A stretch of 64,000 nt of DNA from Chloroflexota bacterium (GCA_021795965.1 JAJYOU010000012.1:1-64000), one strand, 5' to 3'; positions 23,219 to 33,031 are shown, counted from the first letter of the stretch. The notes: generated by a model from the letters alone, not told the origin. Numbers and translations are program-made.

Positions 23219-24697
23219 TTACTGACAAAACGTTGTGGCGCTTTGTTTAACAAAACAGGCCGGGCGAGCAGGGTTGGCTGCCAGGAGGTCGGAGGCTGTC
23301 AAGGGTCGCGAGAATGGGATCATCAATTGTGGGTAGGTGTGCGCCAGGTTGGTTAGATACCAATCATACTGAATTAATTCTTCAGAAATAATGACGATAT
23401 CCGACCTCTGGCTCATGGAAAACTGGAAATACCATAAGGCAAAGACCGCTTCGTCACCTTGAGCAAAAACCAGCGCATTTTCCGGAGCATTGCTGACGAA
23501 ACCCACTCCAAAATTCTCCGCTCTGAGATCGTGAGAGGCATCCACCTGTGGGAAGATACCGGGCAAGCGCGCTAACAGTAACAAGATGATCAATGCACAT
23601 GTCAACTGTGCCAGGCGCGGAAAGCGGGCTGAAAGCGCCTGCAAACCATCCGAAAGGCCATAGGTCAGCCAGATACTAAATGCGATGAAGGCAGGGATCA
23701 GATAGACCTGGGAATCATAGGAGGCATAACTGACCGCAAATAGACAAAAACTGCTGAACAGCCACAGGCTGGCAAGCAGGATGCGGCGAGGTAAACCGGA
23801 GAGAAGGCCATATATTCCCACCACAACACCCAGCAAGGCGAACTGGGCCAATAACAAACCCGCGACCCCGCGCAGTCGTAATAAAACATCTGCAAATGAC
23901 ACGCCGAAAGGATAACTGGCATACAACCTGCCGCTGACCAGCCACCAGAAGGCCTGCAGCGTGATCGGGTTGCCCCAATTTACCGGCGGCTGGGTAAGCG
24001 CGCGCAAAGGCAGGATCAAGTAAAACGACAGCCCGATTAGCACACCTGCCATTCGTTTAAAAAAAACCATTGGCAGGGTGAACAGGGCTTTACTGGAAAA
24101 ATCAAGCGCGAGTAATGGGATCAAGATGAGGCTGGTCAGGTGGTTGCTGGCAGCCAACCCGAGCAGTAATCCACGCACCCAGTCCTTGCCGTTCAGTGCG
24201 GTCCAATCTAGTCCAAATAAAAAAGCAAGGATCAGCAGACTTTGTAGGCCATAAACTTCCGTAATTACCGCCTGACCCCAGACCAACGGTGCCAGCCCAA
24301 AGGCCGCTCCCCCGATAAAAGCCGAAAATACGCCGAACTTCTGATTTTCCAGTTGGCGGATCAACCAAGACTGCAGCAACAGCGCCGCCAGCACAGTACA
24401 GAGCGCGGAAAGCAAATTGGTTCGAAAAGCCAGACCTCCGAGAGGAAAGTCCTGGAATAGGTGCGCAACCAGAAGGTAAAGGGGGTATCCGGTGGGATGT
24501 GGGACGCCGCCGGTAAATGCTGCAGTGATCAAATCGCCGCCATCAGCGCCGCCATTTGCCCACGATAGAGCGGGTGCAATAGTGAGGGCGTAACACAGCG
24601 ACAGTAAGGCTGCCAGGAGCAGGGAAAAAATCTTCGGGGAACGCATAAAATAAGCCCAGGGAATGGCACTCCAATTCCCTGGGCGGATGAAAGTCAT
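23219..24697 (-). CDS. DUF2723-family integral membrane protein (GT-C-like)
   Basis: A polytopic membrane protein of up to 492 residues. The first luminal loop carries the DUF2723 signature GADGGDLITAAFTGGVPHP followed by TGYPLYLLVAHLF. About ten hydrophobic helices follow, and a C-terminal soluble tail holds ENALVFAQGDEAVFALWYFQ. The family belongs to the GT-C fold, related to protein O-mannosyltransferases; the acidic loop pair is where such enzymes bind lipid-linked sugar donor. The start is uncertain. The ATG at 24697 lacks a clear ribosome binding site, while the ATG at 24646 immediately follows a terminator-like hairpin. It may transfer sugars at the cell surface near the polysaccharide cluster. 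Confidence 0.82.
   Translation of the reverse strand: MTFIRPGNWSAIPWAYFMRSPKIFSLLLAALLSLCYALTIAPALSWANGGADGGDLITAAFTGGVPHPTGYPLYLLVAHLFQDFPLGGLAFRTNLLSALCTVLAALLLQSWLIRQLENQKFGVFSAFIGGAAFGLAPLVWGQAVITEVYGLQSLLILAFLFGLDWTALNGKDWVRGLLLGLAASNHLTSLILIPLLALDFSSKALFTLPMVFFKRMAGVLIGLSFYLILPLRALTQPPVNWGNPITLQAFWWLVSGRLYASYPFGVSFADVLLRLRGVAGLLLAQFALLGVVVGIYGLLSGLPRRILLASLWLFSSFCLFAVSYASYDSQVYLIPAFIAFSIWLTYGLSDGLQALSARFPRLAQLTCALIILLLLARLPGIFPQVDASHDLRAENFGVGFVSNAPENALVFAQGDEAVFALWYFQFSMSQRSDIVIISEELIQYDWYLTNLAHTYPQLMIPFSRPLTASDLLAANPARPACFVKQSATTFCQ
24654..24684 (-). terminator. Perfect 11-bp-stem hairpin with T-rich tail
   Basis: GCCCAGGGAAT and ATTCCCTGGGC flank a nine-base loop. Read on the reverse strand the stem is followed by TTATTTTA, a rho-independent terminator layout placed 23 bases after the stop of the secreted-protein gene. 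It overlaps the N-terminal coding region of the DUF2723 gene if that gene starts at 24697, and directly precedes the alternative ATG at 24646. Confidence 0.6.
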
Positions 24698-24706
24698 GCG
24701 GATGGC

Positions 24707-25204
24707 TTACTGATTGCCAACCAAAGCAAAACCGGTTGAGCTGCCACTAAAAAGAAAACTTGAACTACAGATCTGTTTTGGGCTACCCGACTGAACGACT
24801 CCACCAAGATTCACCCAATTTGGGCTATTGAAAACCCAAATGGTGGAATTCTTATCGGCGTCAATGGGTGAGTATGCGAAGCACACTATCACATTGGTGT
24901 CGGCACCGGTCACAGTTACTAAAAATCCATCTGAACGGAAAACCAATCCATTATTAAGTGGTCCAAAAAATGATTGTGGATATTTGGTACGCACGACATC
25001 AAAATTGCAAGTGGTATCTGCCGTAGTGAGCGAAAATGTCGCATCGCCCATGTTGATGCTTTTGTTCCCGGAACAATTTTTATGGACTTCATGGATTTTA
25101 GGTCCCAGGGAACCGTTTTTAGTTTCCGCCCAGACACCGGTGGCTAACAGGGCCAAACAGATCGTCACCAAACCAGCCAGGATAAACTTAAAGGTACGAT
25201 TCAT
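24707..25204 (-). CDS. Secreted protein of unknown function
   Basis: A 165-residue protein with a Sec signal peptide: positively charged start MNRTFKF, a hydrophobic core (about 8-20) and a probable cleavage after ATGVWA. The mature part is Ser/Thr/Asn-rich with four or five Cys and beta-strand-like alternation (SFLFSGSSTGFALVGNQ at the end). I recognise no family. AGAGGAG lies seven bases before the ATG. It is followed by a terminator-like hairpin and is divergent from the DUF4012 gene, so the 236-base gap at 25205-25440 probably holds both promoters. An exported or surface-bound protein is likely. Confidence 0.75.
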   Translation of the reverse strand: MNRTFKFILAGLVTICLALLATGVWAETKNGSLGPKIHEVHKNCSGNKSINMGDATFSLTTADTTCNFDVVRTKYPQSFFGPLNNGLVFRSDGFLVTVTGADTNVIVCFAYSPIDADKNSTIWVFNSPNWVNLGGVVQSGSPKQICSSSFLFSGSSTGFALVGNQ

Positions 25205-25440
25205 ATTTCAACTCCTCTGTTGAATTTTTATCTAAATTTAGTATAACCAGTTAAACCAATCTTGTTTGTTCGCGTTTTGTTCGCATTTCCAACCAACTCT
25301 ATGTTAGGGGATAATAATTGTAATAATACACACTGCAAGCTTGTCTACAAGGCATGAACGTCATAATAAAATCTGCGGGGCGGTGATTTTCAGCAGAGGA
25401 GTATAATTATTTTTATGCAAACGCCAAAGGGTGATATCGA

Positions 25441-27993
25441 ATGAGCGATTTCCAAGCCAACCTTGAGCAGTTAAGAAACATTCTTGAACACTTGCGCAGC
25501 CCTGGTGAATTGGACGGACATCCCTGGGCGCAAAGCCTCTTCGCGCAGGCTCAGCCAGGTGGCAGCCCGGGCGAGAAACTGGCGCTTGCCATTCGCCACC
25601 ATTTTCGTGAACTGTTACCAGCTCAACCGCCGCGGCGAGGCAAGCGACTGGATACGCATTGGGGTGCTTTCGGCATCCTGGCGGCACAATATTTTGTACC
25701 GCAGGAGTTCGGTCTACCGGAACCCCAATCGCAGCGTGAGGCTTGGTTGGGTATTGACCAGGCCATCCTGCTTTATGTATTTGGTTCGGATGTCGAGATC
25801 AACCCCGAACAACGCAAACGCTACTGTTTGGTGGGGAACGAACCTGAGGTTGCACCGAACAGCACGCTTAGCGGCTGGAATCGTAAAGGACTGGAAGCTC
25901 TCCTCGAGGTTGTCGTCCATCACGAAGCAGCGCTGAAAGCTGCTCTCAACAAAAAGACCCTGTTCGAGCCTGCGATCGGGACAGCTCCGGCTATAGATTC
26001 ACTCCATCCAAAAACCAGGATTTGGAGAAACGTAGCGCTTATGCTGGGTTTGCTCCTGCTGGTTTTCACACTTTGGACCGGCTGGCAGGGTTACCGGCTT
26101 TACCGGCAGACGCAGGTGGTGCTGCGAGATGTCTCCAGCCTGAAACCGGTCCTGACCAGCCTACCGCAGGCGGGGCAAATTGGCGCGGTGGCGGGTCAGG
26201 TGACCACTTTGAGGCAGGATCTGAGCGTGCTGCAAACTCAAGCCGAACCCTTCTTGTGGCTGGCGCCGTATATGAGATGGGTCCCCACTTATGGCGGTGA
26301 CATTTCGCAAGCGCCAAAGATCCTCGACATGGCTACTGCACTGGTCGCCGCCGCCGATGAGGGTCTGCAGGTCGTCCTGCCGGTGGCAAAGACAGTTTCG
26401 GATAAGCAGCAGCCGCTTGACCTGCTGGTTCTGCTGAACCAGCTGCAGCAGGAACAACCGCGCCTTCTGGCTGCTCAGGTGTCATTGGCTCAGGCGCAGC
26501 AGGCACGTGGGCAAATTCAGGATCATCTGCTTTCTGAAAAAACGCGCTCAATCCTGACCGGACAGATCGACCCTCTGCTGCAAAGTGTGCAGGGCAAATT
26601 CCGTATGGAAGACGCTCTGCTGTTGGTCAAAGCCGCTCCAGGTTTGCTGGGGGTTGGAAAAGCCGGGCCAAAAACCTACCTGCTCTTGATCCAGAACGAA
26701 GATGAACTCCGTCCAACGGGTGGTTTTATTACCGCCGTCGGTTCCGTGGTCATCCGGGATGGCGCCTTGTGGGATATCAAGATCGAATCCTCCGAACTGA
26801 TCAACGATTTCAGTAAGCCGTATCCCAAGGCTCCCTGGCAGTTGGACCAGTACATGAGCCTGCCCTTCCTGGTTTTTAGCGATTCAAACTGGTTCAGCGA
26901 TTTTCCCACCACGGCCTCCATGGCAGAATACCTTTATTCCTATGCCCGAGCACATAGTGTGGATGGGGTGATCGCCATCAACCAGAATGTGGTCGTCGAA
27001 TTGCTCAAGACGCTCGGCCCCCTGAACGTTCCTGGTTTGTCCTTCGAGATCAACAGCGATAACATCCTTCAATACATGCGCACGGCCAAGCAACATTCCC
27101 CACCGGGCTTTGTTGGGGTCTGGGATCGCAAGCTGTTCATTGGAAAACTAGCCCAACCACTGCTGGAAAAAATCCTGTCTGCCCGCGGAGTGCAGTTGAG
27201 CGCCCTGGCACAGACTCTTATCAAGCTTTTAGATGAGCGCGATATCCTGTTGCAATTCGACGACCCAGATCTGACAACTTTTCTGGCTCAACGCAAATGG
27301 GATGGCGCTGTACGCCCCCCGGCGAATAGTGATTATTTACTACTGGTGGATGCCAACGTGGGCTACAACAAAACCCATGCCGTCATGGACACCGCCCTGA
27401 CCTACGAGCTCAACCTGGCTGACCCGGCCAAACCGCTTGCGAAGTTGACCGTCAACCAGACCAATCACGCCACCGGCAGCCTGCCCTGCGTGCCTATGCC
27501 GCCGGGCCGAGTTGATGACGAGGCAATATATCCAATCGACCGGTGTTATTGGAGCTACCTGCGCGTCTACACCCCGGCGGGCACTTCCCTGTTGGGATCC
27601 ACGCCGCACGCAATTCCTGCCGAAGCAACCATGGCAGGCGAGGAAATCCCGGCCAAGGTGGATAACCTCGGAAGTGAGGATATCCCCGGTGTGCAGGTCT
27701 TTGGCACGCTGGTGCTTGTTCCCCAACGTCAGACAATCCAAACCAGCTTCGAATTTGGCTTGCCTGCAGCAGTGCTGCGAGAGACATCCGCCGGTCAGTG
27801 GACCTACCGGCTGACAATCCAAAAGCAAGCCGGGGTGCTGGCTCTGCCGCTGACCTTACGCGTGAACTTGCCGCCCGCGGCGAAGATGCTAACGAAGACT
27901 GCAGGTCTTGTGCTGGACCAGAATACCTGGGTTTACTCTACACTGCTGAACCAAGATGTTGTCATTGAGATTAGCTTTGCATTAGGGAAGTGA
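25441..27993 (+). CDS. DUF4012 membrane protein with an extra N-terminal cytoplasmic module
   Basis: 850 residues. The first about 170 form a soluble module (GKRLDTHWGAFGILAAQYF, then AWLGIDQAILLYVFG and LVGNEPEV). A single membrane helix follows (about 200-222, LMLGLLLLVFTLWTGW), then a long extracellular region with coiled-coil-like segments. The DUF4012 core has the hallmark LLLIQNEDELRPTGGFITAVG near 415-435. DUF4012 proteins are common in Gram-positive and Chloroflexota envelope loci, and their biochemical role is not established. The N-terminal module recurs in a decayed paralogue transcribed convergently at 27971-29411. AAAGGGTG lies just before the ATG. An envelope or polysaccharide-linked role is inferred from context. 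Confidence 0.85.
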   Translation: MSDFQANLEQLRNILEHLRSPGELDGHPWAQSLFAQAQPGGSPGEKLALAIRHHFRELLPAQPPRRGKRLDTHWGAFGILAAQYFVPQEFGLPEPQSQREAWLGIDQAILLYVFGSDVEINPEQRKRYCLVGNEPEVAPNSTLSGWNRKGLEALLEVVVHHEAALKAALNKKTLFEPAIGTAPAIDSLHPKTRIWRNVALMLGLLLLVFTLWTGWQGYRLYRQTQVVLRDVSSLKPVLTSLPQAGQIGAVAGQVTTLRQDLSVLQTQAEPFLWLAPYMRWVPTYGGDISQAPKILDMATALVAAADEGLQVVLPVAKTVSDKQQPLDLLVLLNQLQQEQPRLLAAQVSLAQAQQARGQIQDHLLSEKTRSILTGQIDPLLQSVQGKFRMEDALLLVKAAPGLLGVGKAGPKTYLLLIQNEDELRPTGGFITAVGSVVIRDGALWDIKIESSELINDFSKPYPKAPWQLDQYMSLPFLVFSDSNWFSDFPTTASMAEYLYSYARAHSVDGVIAINQNVVVELLKTLGPLNVPGLSFEINSDNILQYMRTAKQHSPPGFVGVWDRKLFIGKLAQPLLEKILSARGVQLSALAQTLIKLLDERDILLQFDDPDLTTFLAQRKWDGAVRPPANSDYLLLVDANVGYNKTHAVMDTALTYELNLADPAKPLAKLTVNQTNHATGSLPCVPMPPGRVDDEAIYPIDRCYWSYLRVYTPAGTSLLGSTPHAIPAEATMAGEEIPAKVDNLGSEDIPGVQVFGTLVLVPQRQTIQTSFEFGLPAAVLRETSAGQWTYRLTIQKQAGVLALPLTLRVNLPPAAKMLTKTAGLVLDQNTWVYSTLLNQDVVIEISFALGK

Positions 27994-29411
27994 TCGTTGA
28001 TGGCGTGAGAGGTTTCGGCCAGGCAGCCAGGAAATTGGGCGTCGTTCCAAATTCCTGCGCAAGTTGAATGCAAACTTTGGCGGTATGCTCATCCAGCGGC
28101 TGGAAACTAATCAAGTTCAGATCTCCACTAGCCATGATAGCTTGAATTGGAGTAGACATAAATTTCAGTACGCCCAACCCGGGATGCTTAAGACTGAAGT
28201 GGCAGTACTGGATGAAGATAACTTCATTATGAATTAAAGGGATTGCCAATGTATGCGAAACCCCTGGTAGCGGTTGAGTTCGGGGAGCAGCCTTTTGAAA
28301 TACCAGTGGTTCCTTAACTTGAGGGACCAGAGCTTGAAGAGATTGACCATCTGGCGAGCAAACTCAAAGTGGGTCGTTTCCAACATGGCCTGTTGTTTTT
28401 CAAAATCAGGGGAAAATAAAAAGCGGTTCAAGTTATAGATGGAGAGCAAATTCATTGCCGACGGTTGGAGATTTTTCAAATCATAGACAGCCAGCCAGCT
28501 GGGGTTGTGTGCGAGGATATCCCCAAAACCGTCCAGAATGAAGGCCGGTGTCTGGATTTGGGAAAATATTCGGGTGAGGTCGTCCAGCTCTGACTGCGGG
28601 GTAACTCCCGGTTTGATCGTTTTACTGTCCGGGATACCCAGCGAAGCCAGTTCCCTTTATTGACCGATATCAGCACGCAGAGCTACGGCTAACTTATAAA
28701 CCTTCCAACCCTTGATACCCGCAAAAACAAGTGCGACTAGGATAAATAAAAGGAATACCCCCCAAACCATGCGTTTGACCTTTTGAGTAGTTTTTGACCT
28801 TCTGCCTTTAATTCTTTTTTATATCACAATGGTGGTCTCAACTTGTTGTACCGGATTTGGTATATCCGGTTTTGAAGATATAAAAGATTCATAGTAGTCA
28901 GGTGCTGTTCACGAACCATGATTATGTCGCCTAGCTGATCAATCCCTTTCTTTTGCCAATCGCTAATAGTGCTGGTCGGTGTGACCTCCAATTCGTTTCC
29001 GACAAGACTGTAAAATTGTATCTCTTCATCCGAAATTTGAGGTAACCTGTCTTTTCCAAATTTAAATAATAGAATCGCTTGGTCAATTTTTCCCCAGGCA
29101 TCGCGCTGGGAACCCGGATAGGACATTCGAACCACAAAAGGAGCAAAGTACTGAGCCGCCAGAATCCCAAATGCTCCCCACTGCGTGTCGAGACGTTTTC
29201 CCCACCTTGGAGGTGAACCAGGAATTGCTTCCTGGGATAAATCGCAAATTGACGCCGACAACTGATGACCCGGTTTCCATTGCCCCACTGCTGGATATCG
29301 AGAAACAAATTCACGGACTAACAGGTTGTTTACTCAGGGATGATCGCTCAAACACTCCGGAGTACGCAGGTTATCGAGAACGGTTTTTAGCAACTCAGAA
29401 TTTGATTTCAT
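27971..29411 (-). pseudogene. Decayed paralogue of the DUF4012 gene
   Basis: Reverse-strand sequence from an ATG at 29411 aligns by eye with the N-terminus of the neighbouring DUF4012 protein: LKTVLDNLRTPECLSDHP, then GKRLDTQWGAFGILAAQYF, AWGKIDQAILLFKFG and LVGNELEV. The conserved Trp after HP is TGA, an in-frame nonsense change. The frame ends at 28824. A membrane helix (MVWGVFLLFILVALVFAG, then GWKVYKLAVALRADI) resumes around 28780-28670 and is interrupted by TAA near 28664. It continues in phase to 28234, then in another frame from 28249 to 27971 (HPGLGVLKFMSTPIQAI). At least three lesions make it non-functional. The end overlaps the 3' end of the intact gene. Confidence 0.7.
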
Positions 29412-29504
29412 AAACGATTGTAAACTTCGAGTAAAAAAATAGGTCACAATACAGGTTTTGCATGCATCGAGGCTGGGAAAATTCTCGTACGCAAAGATCG
29501 GAAT

Positions 29505-29972
29505 CTAGAGTCCGCCGTTAGTGGTCAAACGATGATAAAAACGGCGAACACAATCTTGCATGTCCATAATGATTTCAACGGATATTTCAAGGTCATAATT
29601 CACAGGGTCCCTAATTTCATAAGGGTTTAAACCTGCCAGAGAAGTTAACAAATGGATTCTTTCTTTTAGTTCAGGAAACTCAAGACTTAGTGCTTCCAGA
29701 TGTCCCGTCTCCATCACTGCTATCCAATCATACTTATCCGGATGAGCATCCTTTATTGATGTGGTCTTGTGTCCTCCCAGATCAATGCCAACCAGTCTGG
29801 CCACTCTGAATGCATATTTGCCTGCGTGCATGCCAGACTTGGTCCATGTTCCGGCGCTGTTTATTCTCCAAACAGGCGGATCAGCATTGTCTGGTAATTG
29901 TTGTACAAAGGTTGCTGCCGCAATGGGTGAACGACATTGATTTGCGGTACATACGAATAATATTGCCGGCAT
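29505..29972 (-). CDS. Low-molecular-weight protein tyrosine phosphatase (second, Wzb-like)
   Basis: A 155-residue phosphatase with active-site loop CTANQCRS near the N-terminus and the DP general-acid region YEIRDPVNYD near residue 118. It is the next gene downstream of the BY-kinase/Wzz protein (30255-32174) on the same strand, the usual pairing in capsule loci, where the phosphatase resets the kinase's tyrosine cluster. It is similar along its length to the phosphatase at 21498-21977, so one is a duplicate. A 280-base AT-rich gap separates it from the kinase, so it may have its own promoter. Confidence 0.92.
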   Translation of the reverse strand: MPAILFVCTANQCRSPIAAATFVQQLPDNADPPVWRINSAGTWTKSGMHAGKYAFRVARLVGIDLGGHKTTSIKDAHPDKYDWIAVMETGHLEALSLEFPELKERIHLLTSLAGLNPYEIRDPVNYDLEISVEIIMDMQDCVRRFYHRLTTNGGL

Positions 29973-30254
29973 ATTAACTCAAAATATCATTCCATTGATA
30001 TATATTAATCCCAAAAATCTGAGGAGATCTTGATGATCTGGATTCGTGCAATAATTGGCTTTTGTGCACAAAATTTTGGGGATCAGATTTTTAGGGTTTT
30101 TAATGAACCAAACACAATTTTGTTATTTCGTACGCCGTCATTATTGGACCCAGTACTCTGTCGAAATTCTATCTCTGACAACAATAGTTCTTCATAAAGG
30201 TAAAATTTAAAATGGACTGATTTCCATTATGCTAATAATTTGCAATTATCCATT

Positions 30255-32174
30255 TTAAAGTTCAGGTTTTCCACTGGAAGGTTGGGTTTCTTGGATCGAT
30301 TTATTTTTTTTCTTAAGGAGACTTTGAAGTCCTGGAATTCGAATACGATTAGTTTTCTTCTTTCCATCGTCAAATTTATAATATTTGCCTTGATATTTAG
30401 AAGAATAAAACTGGTAACCCCCATAATAATAAGAATGGTTGAGTGGAATTTGATTCATAACCACGCCAATTATTCGAACTCCGGTTCGTTTCATTTGCTC
30501 CACGGTGGTTACAACAGAATTCATCGAGCTTTTTCCCGAATGTATTACTAGCAGGATTGCATCTATGTGCGAAGCAAGAATTGAGGCATCTGCGACCAAG
30601 AAGGGGGGGGCATCTACAATTGTAATATCCGCATTACCATGACAGATCTTTATCACTTCCGCCATTTTTGATGATCCAAGCAGATCAGCCGGGTTGGGTG
30701 GGATTGTTCCGCTGGGGATGATCGCCAGGTTGGAATCTTTCCATATTTGGATGATGTCGGCCAACGGCATGGGAGTTTTGATGAAGTCACTTAATCCAAT
30801 CCGGTTCGCCAATCCAAAAATGCTATGGATACGAGGTCTGCGAAGGTCAGCATCGATCAGCATTACATGCTTTCCACCTTGAGCAGTTGTGACAGCTAAG
30901 TTGGCGGCGACAGTTGACTTTCCTTCACCAGGATTGGCACTGACAACCAATAGCGATCGGATTGGTTTCTCAACACCTGAAAATTCGATATTCGTCCTCA
31001 AGGTACGGAATGCTTCGGCAATCGGTGAACGTGGATTTTCGGACACAAAAGGTGCGTTTTTCTTATGTTCAAGTTTAGAAATATAGCCGATGACCGGTAA
31101 ATTAAGTTGTTCAGTTATTTGATCCGCAGTTTTTATCGTATCATCCAGATATTCAACTAAAAAAATCAACATGGCGACTATTAATAAACCCACTACGGCT
31201 CCAAGTCCAACATTTCTGGGAGTCAGTGGACGGATTGGCGAATTATTTGCAATTGCAGGTTCTATTTGAACAATATTTGAGGTGCTGTTTAACCTGGCAA
31301 GACGAACATCCTCATAACTGGAAAGAAGGCTTGAACGAATTTGTTCATATAAAGCCAGCGTTGATTGCAAATTGGTATTTGAAGAATTGGCATTGCCGCT
31401 TACCGTAGATGCGCTTCCAAGGACAACGAGATTGGAATAAGTCTCCTGGTAAAGATTGTATATATTTCGTAATTGATCCAATCGAAGCTGTTTCTCATTT
31501 AATATTGATTTGTTATCAGGGGTGATGGTCGGCGTCATCCAGGAATTGCCTCGTGGTGGATTAGAAATGGTATAAATTTCTTCCTGGAGGGATAATATTT
31601 CCTTCTCTAATTGCGCCATTTCTGTTTTTGCCTTGGTCAGATTCTGCTCTTTTTCAGCACTGGTCATTGCCAATGATTGAGACTGCAATGCCTTGATTTG
31701 AGCATCCACCTGATCAATTTGCCCTTGCAAACTTTGCTCGGATTCGAGAAAACGACTGGCCTGTAATTCGTTGTTCTTTTCCGCGAAGACGCTTACCAGG
31801 GTATTCGCAATATCGGCAGCCTTCTGGGGATCTGAATACTCCACAGTTATATCTATGAGCTGGGTTGCAGCCACGGTTTTTATCCTGATCTGTTCGACAC
31901 TAACAGGAATCCCCAAGCGCGTTTCAACCAGGTTAAGTATGGGTCGGGTCACAAGCGTTTGAGCATATGTTGTGGCTAATTCCTGGTCATTAAAATATGC
32001 GTTAACACTATTGTTTGCTAGCGGAGCGCTCATCACCTGGACGCGCGTGAAAGATTGGTAAGCCTTGGTCTGCCGGCTGCTGATCGCCAGGCCCGCAAAT
32101 GCTCCAATCAATGTCCCCAAGATGATTAGCCAGAGCCAATGTTGAATGATCTCAATGATTCTTTTGAATTCCAT
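30255..32174 (-). CDS. wzc: Polysaccharide co-polymerase / bacterial tyrosine kinase (Wzz domain fused to BY-kinase)
   Basis: 639 residues. An N-terminal Wzz domain has its first membrane helix at about 13-31, an extracytoplasmic coiled-coil-rich region (about 130-300) and a second helix near 325-345 after the Pro-rich NNSPIRPLTPRN. The cytoplasmic kinase follows: Walker A ANPGEGKST (near 411), Walker A' VMLIDADLRRPRI, Walker B ITIVDAPPF. A C-terminal Tyr cluster (SYYYGGYQFYSSKYQ) is the autophosphorylation tail. It controls chain length and export of the polysaccharide by phosphorylation cycling. AAGG precedes the ATG. Being a single fused polypeptide it resembles proteobacterial Wzc more than the split CapA/CapB of Firmicutes. 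Confidence 0.93.
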   Translation of the reverse strand: MEFKRIIEIIQHWLWLIILGTLIGAFAGLAISSRQTKAYQSFTRVQVMSAPLANNSVNAYFNDQELATTYAQTLVTRPILNLVETRLGIPVSVEQIRIKTVAATQLIDITVEYSDPQKAADIANTLVSVFAEKNNELQASRFLESEQSLQGQIDQVDAQIKALQSQSLAMTSAEKEQNLTKAKTEMAQLEKEILSLQEEIYTISNPPRGNSWMTPTITPDNKSILNEKQLRLDQLRNIYNLYQETYSNLVVLGSASTVSGNANSSNTNLQSTLALYEQIRSSLLSSYEDVRLARLNSTSNIVQIEPAIANNSPIRPLTPRNVGLGAVVGLLIVAMLIFLVEYLDDTIKTADQITEQLNLPVIGYISKLEHKKNAPFVSENPRSPIAEAFRTLRTNIEFSGVEKPIRSLLVVSANPGEGKSTVAANLAVTTAQGGKHVMLIDADLRRPRIHSIFGLANRIGLSDFIKTPMPLADIIQIWKDSNLAIIPSGTIPPNPADLLGSSKMAEVIKICHGNADITIVDAPPFLVADASILASHIDAILLVIHSGKSSMNSVVTTVEQMKRTGVRIIGVVMNQIPLNHSYYYGGYQFYSSKYQGKYYKFDDGKKKTNRIRIPGLQSLLKKKNKSIQETQPSSGKPEL

Positions 32175-32659
32175 GTGAAATTACCTTCTTGTCCGCAATA
32201 AATTTGACTTACAACATGATTTCCTGAATCCCCATGGCTATTGGCAGATACCTAAGGAAAATATTTTCTTCAATAGGTCAAAGAAGTTAATCGATTTAAA
32301 CAAAGGGATTGTTAAATTTGGTACGATTATATCATCAAGGCAATAATCAAATGCATCGAAGGCGGCTAAAATCTATTGTTCGCTCAAAGTAAACTTCCCA
32401 TCTGCCAATCTGTACCCAGGACTTTAACCCTTGATGGTGGGAGCAAGTTCCATATGTTTTTGAACGAAGGATGAGTTTACCCACAGATGCACATTCAGCA
32501 GTTCCGGATGCAGCTGTTTCTCCAGGATCTTTCTGGTCAAACTCGCATAATTGTCTGGAGGCACCATTGGGCTATCTCTATATTAACCGGGTTTGAATAT
32601 GAATTGGTGTTTGTTAAATAACATAATGTGTGTGGTTTATCCCATTTACATTATCCAAA
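32175..32659. other. Gap with a 47-codon orphan frame
   Basis: AT-rich leader of the kinase gene followed by a reverse frame, 32424-32567, reading MVPPDNYASLTRKILEKQ and ending MELAPTIKG. It has protein-like composition but no ribosome binding site and a stop six codons upstream, so it is probably the 3' remnant of a lost gene of unknown family. Nothing else is recognisable. Confidence 0.35.
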
Positions 32660-33031
32660 TTATTCTGACGGAGTTGGAAAATTCCAAATAAAGAGCTTAT
32701 TATCCAGGATGGATTGCGACAAGATATCAAGCCTCCGGGTGGAATCCGCCACCCTGGCTGCCTGAAGCGGACTTGTGGATGCAAGCGCATGACCCTCGGT
32801 GGAACCGGTTGCCTTGTGGCTGGAACTGACCAGCACCACGCAATCTGCCAGATTCCAGTATTCTGGCGGGGCGATGGAAATAGCGTAACTATCTTCATCG
32901 CCGCTGCCCATTTTCCATTCGACAAACCCGGCCGGGATGCTGCGTGAGGCAGATCCTGAACCCAGGCGCGCCAGGCGCGAAACCTGCGCTTCTGTCCAGT
33001 TTAGCCCGGCGGCTTTCGCTGGTACTTGCAA
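32660..33031 (-). pseudogene. mvaD: Fragment of diphosphomevalonate decarboxylase
   Basis: The 123-residue frame contains the central GHMP-kinase-like region of mevalonate diphosphate decarboxylase: LARLGSGSASRSIPAGFVEW, then DSYAISIAPPEYW, VVLVSSSHKATGSTEGHALA and STSPLQAARVADSTRRLDI. The N-terminal third with the phosphate-binding loop and the C-terminal third are missing, and the last 20 residues diverge from the family. The only initiator is TTG. A broken isoprenoid gene inside a polysaccharide locus is best read as debris from a past rearrangement. The family identification is from recognisable motifs. Confidence 0.75.

Noticed and set aside
28824-29288. Functional short protein related to the DUF4012 N-terminus
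   Set aside because: The homologous frame begins upstream at 29411 and is broken by TGA; the internal start at 29288 lacks a ribosome binding site, so it is treated as part of a pseudogene.
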